Assembly (NCBI GenBank): GCA_017996515.1
Contig: JAGOGU010000009.1
Location: 1 to 16,547 of the forward strand
Source of the DNA: Allobrachymonas sp.
GTDB lineage: Bacteria > Pseudomonadota > Gammaproteobacteria > Burkholderiales > Burkholderiaceae_C
DNA: 16,547 nt
Direction of reading: 5' to 3'
The position numbers were made by a program, and so were the translations under genes. Positions within the stretch are counted from its first letter, which is position 1. Each line of letters opens with the position of its first letter. Below are positions 1-9,100 of this stretch, piece by piece. Below the pieces are notes generated by a model, which did no database searches, was not told where the DNA came from, and saw only the letters and a program-made list of their open reading frames with translations.

Positions 1-878
1 TTTTGCACGTGCATGCGGTTTTCGGCTTCGTCCCACACCACGGATTGCGGCCCTTCGAGCACGTCTTCGGTCACTTCTTCGCCACGGTGGGCAGGCAGGC
101 AGTGCATGAACAAGGCGTCGGGCTTGGCCTGCGCCATCATGCTGGCATCCACACACCAGTTGGCAAAGGCTTTTCGGCGCGCTTCATTCTCGGCCTCGTA
201 GCCCATGCTGGTCCACACGTCGGTGGTGACCAGGTCTGCGCCTTTGCAGGCTTCGTGCGGGTCTTTGAAGATTTTGACGTGATCGCCCAGCTCCACACCG
301 GCAATGCTGCTGTCAATGCCGTAACCGTTGGGCGTGCTGACGTGCACGGTAAAGCCCAAGATTTTTGCCGCCTGCAACCAGGTTTTGGCCATGTTGTTGC
401 CATCGCCTACCCAGGCAACGACCTTGCCCTGAATGGCTCCGCGGTTTTCGATATAGGTGAAGATGTCCGCCAGAATCTGGCAGGGGTGGTATTCGTTGGT
501 CAGTCCGTTGATAACGGGCACGCGCGAATGGGCGGCAAAGCGCTCGATCTTGCTTTGCTCGAAGGTGCGAATCATCACCACATCCACCATGCGGCTGATG
601 ACGCGGGCCGTGTCTTCAATCGGTTCGCTGCGGCCAAGCTGGCTGTCGCCCGTGGTGAGGTGCACCACGCTGCCACCCATTTGGTACATGCCCGCCTCAA
701 AGCTCACACGGGTGCGGGTGCTGGCTTTTTCAAAAATCATGGCCAGCGTGCGGTCGGGATCGGCAAAGGGCTGGTATTTTTCAACCGCCTTGAATTTGGC
801 TTTGATAAACGCCGCGCGCTCCAGCAGATAGGCGTATTCGTCGGCGGTCAGGTCGGAAAATTGCAGGTAATGTTTCAT
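1..878 (-). CDS. argF: Ornithine carbamoyltransferase ArgF (3' end outside window)
   Basis: Cytoplasmic transcarbamylase that makes citrulline from carbamoyl phosphate and L-ornithine in arginine synthesis. Visible are 292 codons from the ATG at 878; the family is usually about 305-310 residues, so only the last few to about fifteen codons lie beyond the left edge. The carbamoyl-phosphate motif STRTR is at residues 53-57, HPCQ at 131-134, the ornithine-side DVWTSMG at 220-226 and HCLPAHR with its active-site Cys at 259-265. All the expected signature residues are intact. The spacing and the HCLP motif separate it from aspartate carbamoyltransferase. It lies 52 bases downstream of argD on the same strand, so the two are probably co-transcribed. 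There is no recognisable Shine-Dalgarno sequence before the ATG. The start is well supported because the family N-terminus begins close to this Met. Whether it is a catabolic or an anabolic enzyme cannot be told from sequence, but the argD neighbour favours the anabolic role. Confidence 0.97.
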   Translation of the reverse strand, partial: MKHYLQFSDLTADEYAYLLERAAFIKAKFKAVEKYQPFADPDRTLAMIFEKASTRTRVSFEAGMYQMGGSVVHLTTGDSQLGRSEPIEDTARVISRMVDVVMIRTFEQSKIERFAAHSRVPVINGLTNEYHPCQILADIFTYIENRGAIQGKVVAWVGDGNNMAKTWLQAAKILGFTVHVSTPNGYGIDSSIAGVELGDHVKIFKDPHEACKGADLVTTDVWTSMGYEAENEARRKAFANWCVDASMMAQAKPDALFMHCLPAHRGEEVTEDVLEGPQSVVWDEAENRMHVQ

Positions 879-912
879 GGCAATGGGCTATACAAATAAC
901 AACGGCTCGCGC

Positions 913-935
913 CCCTGATGCATCAGGGCATCAGG
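913..935. repeat. 16-bp perfect palindrome plus direct repeat between argD and argF
   Basis: Positions 913-928 read CCCTGATGCATCAGGG, a perfect palindrome that can fold as a 6-bp stem with a TGCA tetraloop. GCATCAGG occurs at 920-927 and again at 928-935, running into the argD stop codon at 931-933. No T-run follows on the minus strand, so it is not an intrinsic terminator. It could be a regulator site or an mRNA hairpin between the two cistrons. It does not match the E. coli ARG-box consensus. Confidence 0.5.
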
Positions 936-2124
936 CGGCGAGAAATTCCTTGATCAGCGGCACGAGGATGGAGACGATTTCATCCGCCTCTTGCTGGCTC
1001 AAAATCAGCGGCGGCACCAGACGCACGACTTTTTCTGCCGTCACGCTCATCAGCAAGCCGCGCTCCAGCGCCTGGTTCAGCAAAGCGGCGCAAGGCTTGT
1101 CCAGCTCGATACCGATCATCAAGCCTTGGCCGCGCACTTCGTTGAAGCCCGCTACCCCCTCCAGCCCGGCACGCAAAGCGTTTTGCAAATAAGCGCCGAT
1201 CTGTTCAGCGTTGTGCAGCAGCTTGTCTTCTTCCATGATGCGCAGGGTTTCTACCCCAGCGCGCATGGCCAAGGGGTTGCCGCCAAAGGTGGTGCCGTGG
1301 TTGCCCGGCTGAAAAATATCTGCCGCTTTGGGGCCAGCGACCACCGCGCCAATCGGCACGCCGGAGCCCAAGCCTTTGGCCAGCGGCATCACATCCGGCA
1401 CGATGCCGGCCCACTGGTGGGCAAACCATTTGCCGGTGCGGCCCACGCCGCATTGCACTTCATCAATCATCAGCAGCCAATCGCGTTCGTCGCACAGCTG
1501 GCGCACCTGGCGCAAATAATCAGCGCGTGCAGGGTTCACGCCGCCTTCGCCCTGGATGGTTTCAAAGAACACGGCCACCACATCAGGGTTGCCCTCTGTG
1601 GCTTTTTTCAGGGCCTCGATATCATTCAGCGGCACGCGGATAAAGCCTTCGACCAAAGGGCCAAACCCTTGCTGCACCTTGGGATTGGCCGTGGCGGACA
1701 GGGTGGCAATGCTGCGGCCGTGAAAGGCTTTTTCGTACACCACGATTTGCGGCTGATCAATGCCCTTGTCATGACCGAATTTGCGTGCCAGCTTCAGAGC
1801 GGCTTCGTTGGCTTCCAGCCCCGAATTGCAGAAGAACACATTGCGCATGCCGGAAAGCGCCACCAGCTTGGCCGCCAACTCTTCTTGCAAAGGCACATGA
1901 AAGTAATTGCTGCAATGGATCATTTTGCCGATCTGCTCTTGCAGCGCAGGCACCAGCTTGGGGTGTTTGTGCCCCAAGGTATTGACTGCAATGCCACCCA
2001 AGGCATCCAGATAGCGCTTGCCCTGGGTATCCCACACATAGCAGCCCTGCCCGTGCGACAAGGCAATGGGCAAACGGCCATAGGTGTTCATGACATGGGG
2101 CGATGCAGGTGCAGGATGAGACAT
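931..2124 (-). CDS. argD: Acetylornithine aminotransferase ArgD (class III, PLP-dependent)
   Basis: PLP-dependent transaminase of 397 residues that interconverts N-acetylornithine and N-acetylglutamate semialdehyde, using glutamate/2-oxoglutarate, in cytoplasmic arginine synthesis. Many ArgD enzymes also act on succinyl-diaminopimelate (DapC activity), which sequence cannot settle. The N-terminal GGIAVNTLGHKHP segment is at about 43-55, the phosphate/ring region NSGLEANE at 100-107, FHGR at 134-137, the ring-binding Asp in LLMIDEVQ at residue 221, the Schiff-base Lys in MPLAKGLG at residue 250, and GTTFGGNP at 277-284. Length and motif order are full. The ATG at 2124 has a weak GAAG 7 bases upstream. 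A second in-frame Met at codon 12 (MNTYGRLP) lies close to the conserved start of the fold and is a possible alternative. argF follows 52 bases downstream, so the two probably form an operon. Related GABA or succinylornithine transaminases are less likely given argF. Confidence 0.95.
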   Translation of the reverse strand: MSHPAPASPHVMNTYGRLPIALSHGQGCYVWDTQGKRYLDALGGIAVNTLGHKHPKLVPALQEQIGKMIHCSNYFHVPLQEELAAKLVALSGMRNVFFCNSGLEANEAALKLARKFGHDKGIDQPQIVVYEKAFHGRSIATLSATANPKVQQGFGPLVEGFIRVPLNDIEALKKATEGNPDVVAVFFETIQGEGGVNPARADYLRQVRQLCDERDWLLMIDEVQCGVGRTGKWFAHQWAGIVPDVMPLAKGLGSGVPIGAVVAGPKAADIFQPGNHGTTFGGNPLAMRAGVETLRIMEEDKLLHNAEQIGAYLQNALRAGLEGVAGFNEVRGQGLMIGIELDKPCAALLNQALERGLLMSVTAEKVVRLVPPLILSQQEADEIVSILVPLIKEFLAA

Positions 2125-2196
2125 GGCAATGCTTCAGAAAATGGTGCGTAACGGTGCGTGGGACCATAGAGCCTAGGCGCCACGGGCGAAACGATC

Positions 2197-2202
2197 ATTG
2201 TA
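2197..2202 (-). promoter_or_regulatory. Candidate -10 box for argD-argF
   Basis: On the minus strand this reads TACAAT, five of six matches to the sigma-70 -10 box, about 72 bases before the argD start. TTGTCA lies upstream but only 14 bases away, which is short for a -35 spacer; TTTTGT at 16 bases is a poorer match at better spacing. Promoter assignment is therefore tentative. Confidence 0.35.
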
Positions 2203-2301
2203 GGCCGCAATCAGCCTGACAAAACACCCCTGCGTGGCGGAGCACGCGGGTCTGCAACAGCGCCATCAACCTTCACCCACGCCGCACTACATGCCATAAG
2301 C

Positions 2302-2318
2302 TGGGATAATTCCACCCC
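2302..2318 (+). promoter_or_regulatory. Extended -10 promoter directly upstream of map
   Basis: TGG followed by GATAAT (2302-2310) is an extended -10 element (TGn plus a five-of-six -10 box). Only eight pyrimidine-rich bases (TCCACCCC) separate it from the map ATG at 2319. Transcription normally starts six to eight bases after the -10 box, which places +1 at about 2317-2319. The map mRNA would then have almost no leader and no Shine-Dalgarno sequence. No good -35 box is seen, which is usual for extended -10 promoters. A more distant upstream promoter is not excluded. Confidence 0.45.
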
Positions 2319-3128
2319 ATGAGCATCATCATCAAAGACGAAACCGGCATTGCCGCCATGCGCACCGCCTGCCGCCTGGCGTCCGAAGTGCTGGACGAAC
2401 TCACCCCCCATATCCGCCCCGGCATTTCCACGCTGGAGATCGATCAGATTTGCGCCGCAGCCATGCAGCGCCAGGGTACCACCTCGGCCACCGTGGGCTA
2501 TCAGCCCAACGGCTACCCGCCCTACCCCGGTCATGTGTGCACTTCGGTGAACCATGTGGTGTGCCACGGCATTCCCAACGACAAGCCGTTGAAGAAAGGC
2601 GATATTGTCAATGTGGATGTCACTGTCATCAAGGACGGCTGGTATGGCGACAACAGCCGCATGTTCGAGATTGGCGAGGTGTCCATTGCTGCGCGTCGCC
2701 TCAATACCCTGACCTATGACGCCATGTGGCTGGGCATTCAGCAGGTCAATCCCGGCGCGCACTTCGGCGACATCGGCCACGCGATTCAGCAATTTGCCGA
2801 AAAGCACAATCTGGCGGTCGTGCGCGAATTCTGTGGCCACGGCGTGGGGCAGAACTTTCACGAAGACCCGCAGGTGCTGCACTACGGCAAGCCCGGTACG
2901 GGCGCAGAGTTGAAGCCCGGCATGATCTTTACCATCGAGCCCATGCTCAACCTGGGTCGCCGCGACATCAAGGAACTGCCCGATGGCTGGACCATCGTGA
3001 CCAAAGACCGCAGCCTTTCCGCTCAGTGGGAACACACCGTGCTGGTGACCCCTACCGGCTACGACGTGCTCACGCTGTCTGCCGGTTCACCGCCCTTGCC
3101 CAGCTTTATCAGCGCAACGGCAACCTGA
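2319..3128 (+). CDS. map: Methionine aminopeptidase type I (Map)
   Basis: Removes the initiator methionine from nascent proteins after deformylation; cytoplasmic and normally essential. The protein has 269 residues, the usual size for the short type Ia form, with no N-terminal zinc-finger extension. The pita-bread active site is complete. The substrate-side His is in VCHGIPND (His83). The metal ligands are Asp100 and Asp111 in the NVDVTV and GDNSRM stretches, His174 in CGHGVG, Glu207 in FTIEPM, and Glu238 in QWEHT. A second His in NFHED (His181) is also present. The start is set by the family N-terminus (MSIIIKDETGI) and by the promoter position; there is no Shine-Dalgarno sequence in the eight bases available. 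It is divergent from argD and is followed 37 bases later by glnD, a map-glnD order common in proteobacteria. rpsB, often next to map, is not present here. Confidence 0.97.
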   Translation: MSIIIKDETGIAAMRTACRLASEVLDELTPHIRPGISTLEIDQICAAAMQRQGTTSATVGYQPNGYPPYPGHVCTSVNHVVCHGIPNDKPLKKGDIVNVDVTVIKDGWYGDNSRMFEIGEVSIAARRLNTLTYDAMWLGIQQVNPGAHFGDIGHAIQQFAEKHNLAVVREFCGHGVGQNFHEDPQVLHYGKPGTGAELKPGMIFTIEPMLNLGRRDIKELPDGWTIVTKDRSLSAQWEHTVLVTPTGYDVLTLSAGSPPLPSFISATAT

Positions 3129-3165
3129 CGCCAGTTGGGGCAAAACGGTTGAGTTTTGAAGCACT

Positions 3166-5901
3166 GTGCCACCACCTGCACCGCCTGATGTGAACCCCCC
3201 TGCCAACCTTGCCCAACTGCGCCAGCGTTACCAGCACGAAAAACAAGCGCTGCTGAATAAGCCCGCGCCCTCTTTGCGGCAGTTGGCGCGCCTCACCGAT
3301 CGGCTGTTGCAACAACTGTGGCGCGCGCACCGGCTGCACCGCCACCCCATGGCGCTGGTAGCCGTTGGCGGATTGGGTCGCCGCGAGTTGTACCCGTACT
3401 CTGACATCGACGTGTTGGTGCTGTTGCCAGACAACGCCGATGACACCCTGACCGAGCACGCCGCCGCTTTTGTGCGCGCCTGCTGGGATGCGGGGCTGGA
3501 CATTGGCTCCAGCGTGCGCACCGTGGCCCAATGCCAGCAAGCCGCCTGCAGTGACAACACGGTGCAAACCGCCCTGCTGGAACGCCGCCTGCTGACAGGC
3601 GATGCCGCCCTTTACCAGCGGCTGGATGCGGCTTGCCAATCTACCCTGCAGCCCTATGCTTTTTACCGCGCCAAATTGCTGGAAATGCACCAGCGCCATG
3701 CGCGATTTGGCCACACACCCTACGCGCTGGAGCCCGACTGCAAAGACTCCCCAGGCGGCCTGCGCGATCTGCAAACCGTTGCCTGGGTGGCGCGCGCCGC
3801 AGGTTACGGCCACACGTGGCGCGAACTGCAACAGCAGGCGCTGATTACGCCATACGAGCTACGCCGCCTCCTGCAGCACCACGCCTTGCTGCGGCGCATC
3901 CGCTGGCAATTGCACCGACTGGCACAGCGGCGTGAAGACCGCCTGCTGTTTGACCTGCAAAACCCGGTGGCAGAACAACTCGGCCAATCTCCCCACCCAA
4001 AAGCCGCACAAAGCCCGATGCGCCCGGGCGAGGTGCTGATGCGGCGCTATTACAAAGCGGCCAAAAGCATCACCCAGCTGGTGCAGATTCTGCTGCTCAA
4101 CATCGCCGAGCGCCTGCGCGACAGCGGCCACAACGTCAAGCACGCCCCCACCCCGGCACAGACCCTGCCCGCACCGGCCAATAACCCGGTGGCCAACAAT
4201 GCCAGCGCCCAGCCCGACTATCTGGCCGCCATGCGCCCGCGCAGCCTGCGCCCCATCAACCCGCGCTTTGCCGAAAACAACGGCCTGCTTGAAGTGGCAA
4301 GCGACGATCTGTACCAGCAACATCCCAGCGCCATTCTCGAAACCTTCGTGCTCTACCAGCAACTGGGGCTGCGCGGGCTATCGGCGCGTACGCTACGCGC
4401 CCTGTACCACGCGCGCCAGGTCATGAACCGCTCTTTTCGGGCCGACCCAGCCAACCGGCAGCAGTTCATGCAGATTCTGCAGGCGCCGCACGGCGTAACG
4501 CATGCCCTGCGGCTCATGAACCAGACATCGGTGCTGGGGCACTACCTGCCGCCTTTTCGCAAAATCGTGGGCCAGATGCAGCACGATCTGTTCCACGTTT
4601 ATACGGTCGATCAGCACATCCTCATGGTGCTGCGCAACATCCGCCGTTTTTTCGATGCCGAGCATGTGCACGAATATCCGCTGTGCTCGCAACTGGCCGC
4701 CAACTGGCGCGACCCGTGGATTCTGGCGGCGGCGGCCCTGTTTCACGACATTGCCAAAGGCCGGGGCGGCAATCATTCTGTGCTGGGCGAGCAGGAAATA
4801 CGCCGCTTTGCCAAGCAGCACCGCATCAACCTGGAAGACACCGAACTGCTGGCCTTTTTGGTGCGTGAACATTTGAGCCTGAGCCAATGCGCCCAGAAAG
4901 AAGACCTGGCCGAACCCGCCGTGATTGCCCGTTTTGCCCAACTCGTTGGCACCGAACGGCGACTGACCGGCCTGTACCTGCTGACCGTGGCCGACATTCG
5001 CGGCACCAGCCCCAAAGTCTGGAGCAACTGGAAAGCCCACCTGCTCGAAGAGCTGTACCGCGCCACCCTGCACGCCCTGGGCGGCCATCTGCCCAGCCAG
5101 GAAGAGTTGGTGCAGGCGCGCAGCAGCGGCGCATTGATCGAAATGGCGCGCAACGCCACCCTGCCGCGCACCACGCATTTGCGCTTGTGGCAAACGCTGG
5201 ATACGGGCTATTTTTTGCGGCACGATGCCAACACCATCGCCTGGCACGCGCAATGTCTGGCGCAGCATGTAGAGCAAGATGCGCAGCACGGCACAACAAC
5301 GCCAACCATCGTCAAAGCGCGCACGGCACCGCATGGCGACGGGCTGCAAGTGCTGGTTTACACGCGCGACCGCCCCGCCCTGTTCGCCCACATCTGCGGC
5401 TACTTCGCCCAAACGGGCTACAGCATTCTGGATGCCCGCATCCACACCAGCCGCGATGCCCATGCTCTGGACACTTTTCAGGTCATCAGCCCCCGGCTGG
5501 CCGGGCAATATGACAATGCGCGCGCCCTTGCCTGCCTCGAAACCCATATGCAAGCCGCCTTGCAGCAAGCGCTGGATGCCGACAGCCCCCTGCCCGCCGT
5601 GCAGCGGGGGCGACTGTCACGCCGCGCCAAAAGCTTTCCCATGGAGCCACACATCCAGCTTGATGCCGAAGAAAAAAACGCGCGCTGGCGGCTGACCATT
5701 CACGCCAGCGACCGCCCAGGCCTGCTCTACCAGATCGCCCGCACACTCACCCAACACGGCATCAGCGTGCAACTGGCCAAAATATCGACCATGGGCGAAC
5801 GGGTGGAAGACACGTTTTTGATCGAAGGCGAAGCCCTGCAACGGCCACAGCTGCGCGACCAATTGCAGCAAGACCTGTTCGCGGTGATTGCCAGCGCATA
5901 A
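3166..5901 (+). CDS. glnD: Bifunctional PII uridylyltransferase/uridylyl-removing enzyme GlnD
   Basis: Cytoplasmic glutamine sensor. It adds UMP to PII proteins (GlnB/GlnK) when glutamine is low and removes it when glutamine is high, and so controls glutamine synthetase adenylylation and NtrBC. The 911-residue protein has the full domain order. The nucleotidyltransferase domain carries GGLGRRELYPYSDID at residues 68-82, with the metal Asp residues at 80 and 82. The HD hydrolase domain carries FHDIAKGRGG from residue 526 (His527, Asp528). Two C-terminal ACT domains lie at about 728-800 and 842-911, both with the RDRP/SDRP glycine-turn motif used for glutamine binding. An Ala/Pro/Asn-rich stretch at about 325-347 looks like a flexible linker, and the protein is slightly longer than many GlnD proteins. 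The start used is a GTG at 3166 with a weak GAAG 4 bases before it; an in-frame stop at 3157 excludes anything earlier, and a GTG at 3190 is an alternative. It is probably co-transcribed with map. Confidence 0.97.
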   Translation: MPPPAPPDVNPPANLAQLRQRYQHEKQALLNKPAPSLRQLARLTDRLLQQLWRAHRLHRHPMALVAVGGLGRRELYPYSDIDVLVLLPDNADDTLTEHAAAFVRACWDAGLDIGSSVRTVAQCQQAACSDNTVQTALLERRLLTGDAALYQRLDAACQSTLQPYAFYRAKLLEMHQRHARFGHTPYALEPDCKDSPGGLRDLQTVAWVARAAGYGHTWRELQQQALITPYELRRLLQHHALLRRIRWQLHRLAQRREDRLLFDLQNPVAEQLGQSPHPKAAQSPMRPGEVLMRRYYKAAKSITQLVQILLLNIAERLRDSGHNVKHAPTPAQTLPAPANNPVANNASAQPDYLAAMRPRSLRPINPRFAENNGLLEVASDDLYQQHPSAILETFVLYQQLGLRGLSARTLRALYHARQVMNRSFRADPANRQQFMQILQAPHGVTHALRLMNQTSVLGHYLPPFRKIVGQMQHDLFHVYTVDQHILMVLRNIRRFFDAEHVHEYPLCSQLAANWRDPWILAAAALFHDIAKGRGGNHSVLGEQEIRRFAKQHRINLEDTELLAFLVREHLSLSQCAQKEDLAEPAVIARFAQLVGTERRLTGLYLLTVADIRGTSPKVWSNWKAHLLEELYRATLHALGGHLPSQEELVQARSSGALIEMARNATLPRTTHLRLWQTLDTGYFLRHDANTIAWHAQCLAQHVEQDAQHGTTTPTIVKARTAPHGDGLQVLVYTRDRPALFAHICGYFAQTGYSILDARIHTSRDAHALDTFQVISPRLAGQYDNARALACLETHMQAALQQALDADSPLPAVQRGRLSRRAKSFPMEPHIQLDAEEKNARWRLTIHASDRPGLLYQIARTLTQHGISVQLAKISTMGERVEDTFLIEGEALQRPQLRDQLQQDLFAVIASA

Positions 5902-6133
5902 GCACATAAGCCTCTATTCCCACACCTGCGACAAAGCCAAGGTATAGCCAAGTGCGCTCATCAACTCTGTTCAAACGCGCAATAGCGGCAGCGATTGCGG
6001 CAGCAGCGGCAACTGCCGCCCCCCATCACCAGGCCTTGCCAAGCGCAGAACCTGCTGCTACCGCATGGGCAAGCGGCGCCATCCTTGCGGTTCAGCGCCG
6101 ACAACGCCCATACAGAACACGTACCGCTGCTGC
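5902..6133. other. Convergent intergenic region between glnD and the VIT-vWA gene
   Basis: About 230 bases with glnD ending on the left and the minus-strand VIT-vWA gene ending on the right. I see no credible gene. The only structure is a GC-rich hairpin near 5997-6019 and a looser inverted repeat of ACCGCA with TGCGGT around 6060-6091. Neither is followed by a T-run, so termination of both genes here is presumably factor-dependent or helped by RNA structure. Confidence 0.5.
5997..6019. repeat. GC-rich hairpin in convergent intergenic region
   Basis: GCGGCAG (5997-6003) pairs with CTGCCGC (6013-6019) across a nine-base loop, giving a strong 7-bp GC-rich stem. It lies about 96 bases past the glnD stop and about 115 past the VIT-vWA stop on the other strand. 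Without a U-tract it is not a classical terminator, but it could protect 3' ends or stall polymerase. Confidence 0.4.
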
Positions 6134-9100
6134 TTATTTCAAGCGGCCTTGGGCGTCCACCTCGAACTCGCCCACATCCACCACTTCTTTCTGGCCCGCC
6201 AATCGCAACGTGATTGCGCGCGACTGCTGCGCAGGTTTGCCGTAGTTGGTAAACAGCTCCAGCTGCAAGGTGGTCGCGGGCGCCACAATCTGCTGCCGGT
6301 GGCCGTAAAACTCTGCCTGCACCCGGTATTTGCCCGGCTTGGCGTGCTTGAGCGAAAACTCTTCCGGCCCATAGCCGCCGGTAAAGTCGCGCGAAATACG
6401 CCCGCCCTGATAACTGAGCGCATTGGCATAAAACACCTTTTCCCCATTGGGGTCGGTCACCCACAAGTCAATGTCGGTATTGTCCGCATCCCAGCTCAGC
6501 ACCACGCGCAAATCCAGCGGCAGGTTTTTGAGCAACCGCGGATCTACCGCGCTGGTGTCCAGCGGCTGCGCACTGCGCGCCACGATGGCATTCAGCTCGG
6601 CTAGCGCAATCAGCTCCACATCGGGGAAGCGGTTGTGCCAAGGCCGCCTCACCACTTCGTACAGCGCATCCACCGCCTGCTGGTTTTGCCCGGCCTGCGC
6701 CCGCGCCAAGCCGATGTCGCGCCAAGACTGAGGCTCATCCGGCGCCAGATCCAGCACTTTTTCGAGCACCGGGATAGCCAAATCCGCCCGCCCCGCTTGC
6801 AGCAGGCGATAGCCCAGAATGCGCAACACATGGCGATTTTCCAGATCCATTTCCGCTAGGTTCGACAGAATACGCAGCGCCAATTCGGGCTGCTTTTTCT
6901 CAAAGAAGATGTCGGCGGCATCCAGATAAAACGCCGTACTGTTGCGGTAATTGGGCAACTCGGACAGGTACACGGCATACGCCTCATCGGCCGCGGCCGC
7001 ACGCAAACGGCGCGCATACGGCGAATCGGGCATCCATTTCTTCAATTGGATATGGGCTGCCGCGGCACCCGATTGGGCCGATTGTTTGCTGGCAAACGAT
7101 TGGGCACTGCCAACATGCATTGCAGCATCCATGGCAACATCCTCTCGCCGCATCTCCAGCATCTCTGTCGACGGTGCAGCCGCTGCCATCGGCGCAGGCA
7201 TTGCTGACATGGCCATCTCTGCGCGACTGCGCGCAAGTCCCTGCTCTTTCTCTGGCTGCGGCTTAGGTCTCGGCCCTTTGGGAAAGTCTTTGCGCCACCA
7301 CGCCTGCTTGTCTTCGAACCGGCGGGCAATGTTATCCAGGTGCCGTTTTTCGTCCTGCTGCAATTGCAGTTTCTGCTGCGCCTTGATGCGCGCATATTCA
7401 TCCTGCAACGGCTGCGGCGGCTCAATGTCGTGACGCACATAGTCTTGCACGTTGTCCAGAACGATCAGCGAGGTGGTGCGCGTCAGCAGGGTAAACTGCT
7501 TGCCCAATTCGGTAATTTTTTGCCGATTGGCCTGGTAGTTGGCCGACAACTCGTCCACCATCAAGCGTGCCCACAGGCTGGCCGCCCACGCATGGGCTGA
7601 GGGTTGCCGTGGCAATGCAATGGCTTGCTGCTGCACGCTGCCGTCGGGCAATTGCCAATGCAGGCGCAGCGTATCTCCCGATCCGCCGACCTGTGCCATG
7701 CGCTGGCCTGCCACCGCCAACCGGCCTTGGGCATTGACCGGGCTGGCAACCAATTCGCGCAAGCCATTACCCTCAACCTTGAGCAGGCGCAAGGGTTGCA
7801 TCTGCAACAGGCGCGCGCCCTGCCTGGCATCCAGCTGCATCAAATCGACATAAGCACCGCCACTGCTGCGTGCCACCTGCTGCAACCGCGGCACATCGCC
7901 GCTGGTAGAAGCGTGCACCACAAGCATGGGCGTGGTTGCATTTGCATTTGCGGGCGATTGCACCCCATAGTTCAGCATGCCATCGGTAAACAGCAGCGCC
8001 ACATCGGCGCGGGCAGCTGGCTGCAAGGCAGCGACTGAAGTGGCACCGTCATAAGCCACGGCTTGCAGCGCCTGGCGCAGGGCAGACCAATCACCGTCCT
8101 GCACGGTAAAACTACCTGCCTGCTCGGCTGTGTCACGCGCCAGCGTCAGATGCACGCGGGTGTTGCCAATGGCTTTGAAGTAGGCGTCCAGCAACGCCCA
8201 TTCGCTGGCATGGTCGCGCGAGGCACCCGAGCCAGACGCGTCCCACACCAAAGCAATGTCTTGCGGCGCTTTGCGCGGCACGGCCAGCTTGTGCGGAGCC
8301 TGTACATCCACATAAAAATAGTTCGTGTCGGCTCGCGTTTCGCTCAGCACCGCAGGCGCCTGCGGCAAGGCCACAGCAAACTCCAACGCCGCTTGCGCCT
8401 GGCCTGCCCGCTGCTGCACAACACGATAGCCGCCACGCTGCCACTGCAATTGCATGCCCTGCGCTTGCTCGCGCCACACGGCGGCCGGCTGGCCCTGCAA
8501 ACCCTGCACGGTGCGCACCTGCTGCGAGCGCAAGCCTTGCACCATCAGCTGGCCCGAGAATTGATCCAGCTGCTCGCCCGCTGGCAGCAGCAGGCGCCAG
8601 TGGGCCTGCCCGCCTGCATCGGCCTGCAAGCGCTCCGTGATGGTGACGCGCACACGGCGCTGCCCGTTGGCGGGCAAGGGGTATACGCGCAGCCTGAACT
8701 GGTTGCCCTGTGTCTGCTCCAGCAAAGCCGGATCAATTTGAGCGCGAGTCACGTCTTCAAACACCTGCCGGCCCTTGGTTTTTTCTACCGGCACGGCATC
8801 ACGCCAAACACCATCTATATCCAGCGCAAAGCCGGTCACTTCCTGCCCGGGAAGCAGCGGGAATTGCAACTGCCCTTCCAGCACGCGGTTGTTGGGGTTG
8901 TGGAAATGCATTTCCAGCGTGGTGCGCGCCACTTCGCCAACCACCTGGCCTTGCACGTGCAGGCCCGACAGCCTCACGGGTTGCTGCGCATCGGCCACCT
9001 GCAACCAGGGCCGCAACGTGCCCGTTGCAGGTGGTGTAGAGGGGGGCACCGTTTGCTGCCCCATGCGGCGGGCAGGGTTTGTCTGCGTTTGTTGTGGTTG

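Noticed and set aside
3..899. A 298-codon plus-strand open frame rich in His, Gly and Ala
   Set aside because: It is the antisense of argF, which has all family motifs on the minus strand. The composition is typical of a shadow of a GC-biased gene.
913..928. Palindrome as intrinsic terminator of argD
   Set aside because: No T-run follows on the minus strand, and argF continues 35 bases later in the same direction.
991..2151. A 386-codon plus-strand open frame
   Set aside because: Antisense of argD; no recognisable domain, while the minus strand is a complete aminotransferase.
2125..2318. Possible small gene between argD and map
   Set aside because: No start with a usable frame or coding bias; the region is better explained as divergent promoters.
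4393..5568. A 391-codon minus-strand open frame inside glnD
   Set aside because: Antisense shadow of glnD with no family resemblance.
5952..6245. A 97-codon plus-strand frame with a GTG start and an Ala-rich, signal-peptide-like beginning
   Set aside because: No ribosome binding site, low-complexity Ala run from a GCGGCAGC-type repeat, and it overlaps the 3' end of the VIT-vWA gene by over 100 bases. The C-terminal half is plain antisense.
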